Shown here piece by piece: positions 55,711 through 64,000 of a stretch of 64,000 bases of DNA. The notes under the pieces were generated by a model. The model had not been told where the DNA came from, did not search any database, and saw only the letters and a program-made list of their open reading frames with translations. The translations under genes were made by a program, and so were the position numbers. Source of the stretch: Jacaranda mimosifolia (Eukaryota; Streptophyta; Magnoliopsida; Lamiales; Bignoniaceae); contig CM032117.1 in the NCBI GenBank assembly GCA_018894105.1, positions 28,686,501 to 28,750,500 of the forward strand. Reading direction: 5' to 3'. Positions within the stretch are counted from its first letter, which is position 1. The number at the start of each line of letters is the position of its first letter.

Positions 55711-58362
55711 TTTCTTCACCTAAGTCCACCATCTTCCTCCTCCGGTGAGCGGCGAAATTGAAGATATTATATGTCATTTTACTCCTCTCTTCATAAGGAA
55801 CTTAAAAATACCATTATTTCCCAAAATCGACCGACGAAGCGGCCGAAATTAGAGCTCAAAGTCGTGGCCTTGGTGGTGGTGATGGGTTTCTCTGTTCCAG
55901 CGACTAAATCTTGGGTTTGAAATATGGGTTTTGTTGGATTCATCTTGGGGATCATGTAGGTAGGTTGAATTTTGGAAATGGACCACCGGAGCGAGCATAA
56001 TTGAGGTGGAAAGGTACGGAGGTGATGGTGGCAGAGTTTTGGTTTTTTGGCCAACTGACCAGCCAAATGGTGGTGAAATCCAAAATTGGTTGAGGGCTCT
56101 TGTTAGTTGAGCTGAAATGAACATTTTGGTAGTGTCATTGGCCATCTCCGGCGGTAGCAGACGGTGACGACGCAACGACAGATGGCGGTGCGACGGTAGC
56201 GAAAAGATAGAATCTTCATCTCGTAATAGTGATTACATGCACACAAGCTGATCGTTCATTCGAAGCTTCGATAAAAAGATATTAGGTAAAAATGTGAAAC
56301 TTGTGTCAAAGTTGGATGCATGTGTATGTATATGCCTCCAAACTTTACAATGTATTGTATAAATGAGGAATACACAAGAGGATCTTGACTTTGGATCTAT
56401 TCTTTTGGATTAGGTGACGAAGATGTGGATCCCGCGGACCAATAGTCGGTGACAGCATTTCTGAGACTACGGAGGTGAGGGTCTGCCAATCTAGCACTTT
56501 TGTACTTATCGATTATCTTGATAAACCCCTGTGAGGGTTGATATTAACTTGATTATCACACTCTATTATTTGTTGTACTCCTATAAGGTTCTACCAATCG
56601 ACACTTGCTTCATATGAGTTTATTCCATAGCTATTGTTGAACCTAGTTAAGTTCTGCTGATCTGATATCTATCTTGATTTTCGTTATCATTGTTATTGAT
56701 TTTCGAACCCTGTGAGGTTTCCCAAAACTATTGTTTGTATTCTGTATTTCTATATTGCCTGTTACTGTCCTGTTATCTGTATCGTTATTTGTTGCTTTGC
56801 CAGTAACTTGTTTATACGTTACAGCGTTAGGTGGCCATATTGGCTAGTCTAAATTTGATTGGTATTATGGATTTGTTCTGTCAGTAATTTGTTGGGTACC
56901 AAGCTGTTACACATGGGTAAGTTAGTTCAATTGGTATGTCATGGGTTTGTTCTACTAGTAATAAGTTATGTACCAAGTTGTGCTTGGGTAAGTTCTGTAC
57001 CAAGTTATCGTGCTTAGGTAAGTTAGTTTGATTGATATGTCATTGATTTGTTCTATCAGTAATACATTATGTACCAAGCTGATATATCTGGGTAAATTAT
57101 GTACCAAGCTAATATGCCTCGGTATGTTATGTTCCAAGCTGATATATCTGGGTAAGTTATGTACCAAGCTATGCTTGGGTAAGTTTTGTACCAGGTTTTC
57201 ATGCTCAGGTAAGTTTTGTACCATGTTGTCACGCTCGGGTAAGTTTTGTACCAGGTTGTTATGTTTGGGTAAGTTCAAATTAATTGGTAAGTTCTGTACC
57301 AGGTTGTTATACCTGGGTAAGTTCTGTACCAAGTTTGATTGGTAAGTTTTACACTAGGTTGTTATGCCTGGGTAAGTTCAGTTTGATTGGTAAGTTTTGT
57401 ACCAGGTGGTTATGCCTGGGTAAGTTTGGATTGATTGGTTAGTCTTATACCAAGTGGTTATGCTTGGGTAAGTTCGGTTTGATTTGTATAAGTTTGATCT
57501 GATATGCTTAGGTGAGTTTTGTACCAAGTCGATATACTTGGGTAAGTTCTGTACTAGGTTATCATGCTTAGGTAAGTTTAGATCGATTTGATTGGGTAAG
57601 TTTGATTCGGTTTGGTTGGTATAAGTTCTGTACCAGGTTGTCATGCCTGGGTAAGCTTAAATCAGTTTGATTGGTAAGTTCTACACCAGGATGTCATGCT
57701 TGGGTAAGCTTAGTTTGGTCTGATTGATATAAGATTGTTCTGATGTTTGACTGTATTCTGATCGTTCGATTGTATCCTGATCGATAGATTATCTCCGGAC
57801 TGTTTGATCGTATTCTTAAGTATTTGACTGTCTCCTGATATGTTTCTATTTGAACTATTAAACTGTGATCTGTTGAGTTGATTCATCCTCGATAGATCTC
57901 CATTGCATGTGATTAAAATTATCCCTCACTAGGTCCTTTGGACTTAACCCCTCCCCCCTCCCCCCGTCGTTCATCTTTGATTTTATCAGACAAGATCAGG
58001 TGATGGACTTGGATTTAAGTCTTGGATCGGTGAATGAATTTTTGAAATAGAATAGATGTGTGTATATGTATATGGGTTTCCTTGAATGCTAAGCTTATAT
58101 TAGAAATGTTGTGATATGTCGAATGGAATTATGACTCAAGGTATGTATATATTATGTTGGATGTTATGAGACCTTTGATGGTATGTACTTAGTATTTTGA
58201 TGAGGTTGGTTAAGTTCGAAATCCGCTGCTATATGTCTCCGATAAGTTTTGAAATTTTTTTCTGATGGGATATTGGTTGTATTGCTTATTTATGAATTAA
58301 GATTTAAGTCTGAACTGGAGTGGCGCCTCAGCTTAAGTGTTATCTCGTGTGGGTGTGCCACA
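55711..58362 (+). repeat. Gypsy LTR fragment, plus orientation (right arm of head-to-head pair)
   Basis: The first recognisable part is the GC-rich block (about 55720-56215). Then come TTACATGC, ATATTAG|GTAAAA at 56286, GGATTAGGTGACGAAG at 56408, CCTGTGAGGGT motifs, the 30-bp minisatellite, the palindrome at 57930-57946, and the end GGGTGTGCCACA at 58362. The U3 start TGTAACACC is missing. Flanks AAAAT (54176-54180) and TATAT (58363-58367) do not form a duplication. Confidence 0.85.
56890..57720 (+). repeat. 30-bp minisatellite in gypsy LTR
   Basis: More than a dozen units of the form GTACCAAGCTGATATATCTG then GGTAAGTTAT, 30 bp. Some units have an 18-bp addition (a TTGATTGGTAAGTTCT-like second half). 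Long open frames across it on both strands arise because 30 is a multiple of three. Confidence 0.93.
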
Positions 58363-58502
58363 TATATTATTTTATTTAATTACTAATATATTTTCTTTAT
58401 TTTTTAATCACATAAAGTGAAACAAATATTATTATAAAATAAATTATTTTAATATTAAAAATATTTTTGGTCATTGCATGGGGTACATATTAGTAAATTA
58501 TA
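58363..58502. other. Short AT-rich spacer
   Basis: About 140 bp between LTR copies. Nothing recognised. Confidence 0.6.
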
Positions 58503-60170
58503 TGTAACACCCCTAATTTTCTTAAATTATGATAGTATAATTGTTAGATAATTCATTTTAATGTCCTTTATGAATTTCCATGATTCTTCGGTATTTTAGA
58601 AATTTTGTAATCAATATATATATATATATTGCCATAAACTTGATTTCATGATAATTAAAATTTTGGGGTCAATTCAAAATTTATTAAAACTTGATTGAAC
58701 ACTTTTTGAAGATGATGGGGTTTGCATGTGAAGGTCTTGGTCAACAGGGTTTAAATTGTAATTTTCAAAATTTTAGGGTATAATTGGGGCTGATTGAAAA
58801 CCTGGAGGACTAAGTTGCAATTTGAGAAATTTGATTTTTAAAACCAAATGGGCAGCAGACTATTTCCCATTTTTCCTTCCTTTTCCTTCATTTTCTTTTC
58901 CTTTCTTCTTTATTTCTTTCTTTCTTCTTTTCTCCTTTCTCCCGCAAGCACAATCACCAGCGACGACCCTCTCACCGGCGACCACCAACCACCATACTAA
59001 ACCCCTCAAACAACTCCCATCCACCCTCTGACCACCTTCCTCCACCCATGCACGGCTGGAAACCGACGAGCCTCCGTGAGTGAAGGAGACCGAGACGCCA
59101 TTCATGGTGGGTGAACTGGGTTTGCATTTTTCGGCGACAACTTGGACAGTTGAAGGGTGTTTCGAGTAGCTCGTGACGAGGAGAAGCAAGATACGTGGTT
59201 GTATGTGGGTTTGGCGTGGCAGAGACAACGGAAAATGGAGATCGGAGCCAGTGGAGAAAATGAGATTTTTGGACTGTTGAGCTCGTTTCTGGTGGCTACA
59301 GACATTGAAACGAAAAACTGAAAGTGGCATTGGATTCAGAAGCTCGAAAGAAGTAGACTGGTGTTAGCTTTGAGATTTTTTGGTGGCGGCGGGAAGACAG
59401 AATCTTCCTTTCGTCGAGACGATCGTAGTGGCGTAGTTGGATCCTGGATCCAAGCTCTCGTTGCGTAGTTGTGGTAAAAGATTGAAGAATTTATATATAT
59501 GTATATGTATGTACATGCATGTGTATTTTCCTAATTGATGTTGTATTCATGCTACGAATAAGACATGAGGTTGATGATATGCCTTGTATATATATGTGTA
59601 TGTTGAACTCTCCCATGCTAAAGAAGATATTATAGTGGACTTGGACATTTTATTAAGTTACAAATTGGAATTATGAAATTGATAAGAAAATTGAACTTGA
59701 TACTTTGGATTGAGGACATAAATTAGATAGTATTGGAAATTATTGGGACTATGCATGAGACGTTAAGCAACTTTATGATTTAAGTGATAACATGTAGATC
59801 ATGTGGTTAAGACTTGACTTTATTAATAGGAGGAACAATATGAGAATTAAGGTTATTGTAGCAAGACTAGTCTTATAGCCATTCTTGGAATTTTATCAAT
59901 GTTGTCATTTTAAGTTATCATGTTAATGGAATAAATAGCAAATTTGGAGTTAAGAATCAATATGATAAAGATATATTAGGAATTTAAAGTGGGTTCTGAC
60001 TGAATATACATCATTATGGTTAGGTGACAAAGAAGTAGGTCATGAGGACCAATAGATAATCTGCAGAACTTGTACCATCAGAGAACTTATTGTTTGTATT
60101 ATAAGGTCAAAAATTAAGTTCGAATTGAGTTGATATCTCAACTTTGGGTTACCTGGAGTGGGGTGTCACA
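58503..60170 (+). mobile_element. Solo gypsy LTR with internal deletion, TSD TTATA
   Basis: Starts TGTAACACCCCTAATTTTC, ends GGAGTGGGGTGTCACA, and is flanked by TTATA on both sides (58498-58502 and 60171-60175). A GC-rich block occupies about 58940-59450, a donor-like GTG|GTAAAA lies at 59474, and the GGTTAGGTGACAAAG box is at 60018. It is 1,668 bp, about 1.2 kb shorter than the related Gypsy-1 LTR. The minisatellite and palindrome are missing, so a deletion lies at about 60075-60105. Confidence 0.93.
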
Positions 60171-60362
60171 TTATATTACAAAGTGGCTGGAATTAATCTT
60201 TTTGCTAAACTAATTAAGGATTGTTCACTAGCAAGGTTATTAACTTATGCAACTTCTTAATATTTTTTTTAAATTGATGAAATTATTTCAAGTATCTTTA
60301 TCCTCCAAATATATTTCACAATGTTAAAACACCCATATACTTCAATCAAATTTTTAAGAATT
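60171..60362. other. AT-rich spacer between solo LTRs
   Basis: About 190 bp, no gene or repeat recognised apart from the target-site copies at its edges. Confidence 0.6.
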
Positions 60363-63300
60363 TGTAACACCTCAAAAATTTTCCAAAGGAATGTTATGAT
60401 TTAAAATCAAATTTTAAATTTGATAAAAATAAAATATAATAATAAATAAAAAAAATTGATAAAAGGACTCAAATGTAACATTTTGGAAAAGATTGGGGTT
60501 TTCCACATAAATAAAAGAACTTGGATGACTCAAAATTTAATTTATAAGGACCTAATTGAAAGAAATTTGAATTTTTTTAATCTATAAATAAAATGAGTCA
60601 GAGGGGTTAATTTAAGGCACTAGTAAACATAGGACTAAATTGAACGCTGAAATAAAGTTAGGGATCATTTTGAAAATTCTAGAAACTATCTATATAAATA
60701 TCAAACCCACCCCCTAATTTGTCTAATTCCCTTATGCAACACCCCTATCTCCCTGGCGATTTCTCTACTGACATTGACAAACCTTAAAACTATCCACACC
60801 ATTACCTTTCTCTCAACTTAAGAAACACAACGGTACCAAGAACTCACGAAAACTATAGGCGGAATGGCTGAAATTTTAAGGGAATATCTCGACACAACAT
60901 ATGGTAGTGAACACGGCTGTTCTGGTGACTTTTAAGGGTGAACCACAAGTGGGTTTTGATAGGTTTAGCTTGACGAGCATATTTGTAGCCTCAATTTCAC
61001 CAACTGATCACCGATGGAAGGGAATCGAACACGGCGGTGTGTAGTGGTGCTAGCCGGTCCAATTTTAGTTTCTTGCAAATTGAATGGCGATTCAGCAACA
61101 GAGATAAAAATTGACTTGGGGTTTTTACTAGGCTCAGCGAGGAGCGCAAGTTGGTGGTGACCACATGCAACTCTGGCGGCGGCACCTTCGGTGGTCAAGG
61201 AATAGCAACTTCAGCTCTTCGATGTAATTACATGCGTGGTGTTCCCATGTTGTGATTTGACTTCAAAATTGAAAAAATTGGTAAAAATCTGGTTAAATCA
61301 ATAATTTGTTGCTTAGTTAAATCTAGAAGGATTAATGCAATACATCTCGTATATTTAGTGTGAAGGGGATGAGATTTATGACTCTAAACTGAAATATATG
61401 GATATATTTTGTACATAATGATTTGTGGACCTGAGTTGTTAATTAAGACTTAATTATCATAAATTAAGTTATTCGGTGAACTTATAAGCTTGACTTTGTG
61501 TAACGCTACAAGGACTAATTATTAATCAAAGATATGATAAATTCTTGTGATTCAGCTAGTTGGTGGTGTCCACATGCAACTCCGGCGGCGGCGCCTCCGG
61601 TAGTCAAGGAACAACAACTTTAGCTCTTCAACGCGATTACATGCGTGGTGGTCCCATGTTGTGATTTAACTTTGGAATTGAAAAACTTGGTAAAAATCTG
61701 GTTAAATCAATAATTTGTTGCTTAGTTAAATCTAGAAGGATTAATGCAATGCATCTTGTGTATTTAGTGTGAATGGGATGAGATTTATGACTCTAAACTG
61801 AAATATATGGATATATTTTGTACATAATGATTTGTGGGCCTGAGTTGTTAATTGAGACTTAATTATCATAAATTAAGTTATTTGGTGAACTTATAAGCTT
61901 GACTTTGTGTAACGCTACAAGGACTAATTATTAATCAAAGATATGATAAATTCTTGTGATTCAGCTGAATCGTTAGGCATGGGCTTGAACTATTAATTTA
62001 AAAAGTGACTAGTGACTCAGAACTTATATACCTTCGATAACACTATTTAGCGACGTTAGCATGTTTAACAAACTAAATATACATTACTCCTCCTAATCAA
62101 GAAAAACAATCGAGATTAAGGCGCTAGTAGCTTAGTTATTGTTAAGAGAATACTATGTAAGCGTATTGACTTTTATATATATTCCATTGAAATAGGTGAT
62201 GAGGATACTAGTTCTCTAGGGTAGGAGCAGTAGGATATTGATCACATTACTATTAGGACGTAAGGTGAGGTTATGGCGTATCTTTCTTCTGGGAAATAAG
62301 TTACATCCGTTTTTTAAAATTCTCTATTTGTATGCCCATTTGTGTTTGTTTATGACCGTTTGGTGTCTAGAACTTCTTTTTTATGCTATCAATCTCCTGT
62401 CCCTTATACCCCACAGCCTTGCTGGTTGCCCCCATATATGTTGATGTTTTGGTCTTGTCGACCAACTCTGATTTGTGCTTCTGGTTGAACTATTTTGCAT
62501 GTTATTCTTACGACCTTATCGGCCTATATGTTTTATAGATTATACTGTTTCGTTCAGTATGGCAGCATGTCTTTGATTAGTTATTTTGCATTTTGTTTTT
62601 CTTTATTGTTGGCATTATGTTATGTTACTATTGGGAACACACTTGGGAAGTTTTTTACCCGTAGGGACGCCATGGGAAGTTGGGCCTCGGGCTAGACTCG
62701 AAAAGACGACTGGACAAAAAGAACCATCGATGGCTGGATCTCCCGGCTAGCACCCACTCATGATACTGACTCACAATTAGTTTGAGGTAATTATCTGTGA
62801 GACGGGGGATCTAGCATGTGGCCGGCCATGCCACATGTAAGTTATTTCATGCTGAACTAGTGTTCGAGCAACAGAGAGATAAGGAGGTTTCATGATATAT
62901 TTGGTTTTTATTAAGCATGTTATGTTTTGTTCTGGAAAAAATAAGGCTGGATTTTGCCAACAGTTAGCTATGGTTTGAAAATAGTTTTTGATAAGACATG
63001 TTTTGATACATCGTGTCTTTATTATTATGTGTTCTGTTTGCTCAAGTCCCTGTTCGGTCAATACATGGGTTATTGCTTTCAAATTTTTATCCTTTCCATT
63101 TTTCATCTCAATTGAGCATTGATTTTATTAGAACTATGTCATCAGCTTCCCCTTATCACCCTCTGGTATCCCCTCACTAAGTCCTTATGACTTACCGCTC
63201 CTGCTATTATTTATTTCTATCCCAGATAGGATCTAATGGTCAGACGACCCAATGCTTGCTCAAGTGACTGGTGTACATAGTTTTGCAATAGACTAGACGC

Positions 63301-63533
63301 TTATGTTTTTATGGACTTGACTAGGTTTGCACCTAACTCTTTTTCTTTGACCTTTGGGTACATTGTGTAAATGGTTATGTAAGCTTGATGTTATCTTCTC
63401 GTATGGAATTATTTGCGTACTTTGGGTTTTGTCATTTCGGTTTATCTCGGTCATTATCTTTTTGGTGTTATGCATAAGGTTTGAATGAGTGGCACCTTAG
63501 ACTCGGTCTTCTTTCCCTCATTGGGGTGCTATA
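60363..63533 (+). mobile_element. Solo gypsy LTR with internal 409-bp duplication
   Basis: Starts TGTAACACCTCAAAAATT and ends GGGGTGCTATA, where the last CA is TA. Flanks GAATT (60358-60362) and GAAAT (63534-63538) form a 5-bp duplication with one change. It has the GC-rich block (about 60760-61200), donor-like GTAAAA at 61281 and 61690, a box variant at 62191, and the palindrome at 63178-63194. No internal gypsy coding sequence is present. Confidence 0.9.
61149..61966 (+). repeat. Tandem duplication, two 409-bp units
   Basis: Unit one 61149-61557 and unit two 61558-61966 have equal length and look about 95% identical by eye. Both begin AGTTGGTGGTG and end TTGTGATTCAGCT. Confidence 0.95.
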
Positions 63534-64000
63534 GAAATTTTCTTATATATTTTCTTATATATATATATAATAGCATTTAATGAGTATATAAATCATTTTA
63601 TTAAGGATTAAATACAGTTTACTCTCTTAAACTAATGTGCTAGACGCATTTAATTCCCTAAACTACCAAATGTAACAAAAAACTCATTCCACTTAATGGA
63701 AATCATGTTCTTCCGTTAGTAAATATATTATTAATAAATTCTTATTAAAATATTGAGTTAAATACATTTACCTCCTTAAACTATTGTGTTAGTCGCATTT
63801 ACCCCCCTAAACTACCAGATGTAACAAAACTCCCCCTCCACTTAACAGTAATAGATAGAAAATATGAGAGAGAAATATATGCATGTATTTTATTTGATAT
63901 TCCAGATATACCCATCATCCATATTCTTTCTATAATAAAATTTACAAAATTAAATACATAAAAGATATTAACACTATACAAATTCTAAATTAAAAAATAA
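63534..64000. repeat. AT-rich tail with twofold repeat, about 150-bp spacing
   Basis: An AAACTA-TGTG-TAG-CGCATTTA stretch, then CCCTAAACTACCA and ATGTAACAAAA, occurs at about 63627-63700 and again at 63777-63850. This may be part of a non-autonomous DNA element. No gene is seen. Confidence 0.7.

Noticed and set aside
55791..56175. Overlapping minus-strand frames of about 90-108 codons
   Set aside because: They lie in the GC-rich block of the right-arm LTR and are not shared with other copies, so not accepted as genes.
57028..57345. Long open frames on both strands with a repetitive Cys/Leu or Asn/Leu/Pro protein
   Set aside because: Produced by a 30-bp tandem repeat, a multiple of three, inside a gypsy LTR. 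There is no start context or homology.
58860..59330. 156-codon minus-strand frame with a basic Lys/Gly-rich end
   Set aside because: It lies in the GC-rich block and pyrimidine tract of a solo LTR, opposite to the LTR's transcription. Composition explains it.

Overview
The window looks like nuclear DNA of a flowering plant, most likely a eudicot. It has Ty1/copia and Ty3/gypsy (chromovirus) LTR retrotransposons, solo LTRs, CACTA and Mutator-like DNA elements, a tRNA-derived SINE and long AT-rich spacers. I see no intact host gene, rRNA or functional tRNA. Every protein-like stretch except one unrecognised fragment (about 8.4-9.4 kb) belongs to a broken transposable element. This is a gene-poor, heterochromatin-like nest of old insertions.

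Layout. 1-6647: Copia-1, minus strand, an old copia element whose 3' LTR is cut by the window start. 6648-11230: unassigned sequence with an exon-like coiled-coil fragment, a degenerate minisatellite of about 40 bp period, and a poly(A) run. 11230-19003: Gypsy-1, minus strand, lacking the end of integrase and its 3' LTR. It lies inside the 5' LTR of Gypsy-2 (19004-29172, plus strand). 29173-34613: AT-rich repeats including a tandem duplication of about 1.4 kb. 34614-49286: Copia-2, minus strand, split by a Mutator-like element (37560-39310) and by a solo gypsy LTR (39431-42851). 49287-54180: AT-rich DNA with a CACTA-like tandem array, a second copy of the 31-34 kb AT repeat, and a clear CACTA element (52758-53979) that carries a SINE. 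54181-58362: two gypsy LTR pieces head to head. 58503-60170 and 60363-63533: two more solo gypsy LTRs with target-site duplications. 63534-64000: AT-rich tail with a twofold repeat.

One gypsy superfamily dominates. The LTRs of Gypsy-1 and Gypsy-2, the three solo LTRs and the head-to-head pair share the same sequence of marks: start TGTAACACC, a GC-rich exon-like block, a GTAAA donor-like site, a GGTTAGGTGACGA box, recurring CCTCACAGGGG motifs, a minisatellite whose unit differs between copies, a palindrome TAAGTCC-N3-GGACTTA, and an end like GGGTGTCACA. Both Gypsy elements also carry a coiled-coil ORF with an acidic tail ahead of gag, separated from gag by about 360 bp. The most notable proposal is that splicing from the LTR donor to the acceptor just upstream of this ORF would remove the primer-binding site, giving an mRNA distinct from the genomic RNA.

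Nesting gives relative ages: Gypsy-1 is younger than Gypsy-2; the Mutator-like element and the solo LTR are younger than Copia-2; and the order AT repeat, CACTA, SINE runs from oldest to youngest. Coordinates of decayed domains are approximate because frames break often. All comparisons were done by eye.
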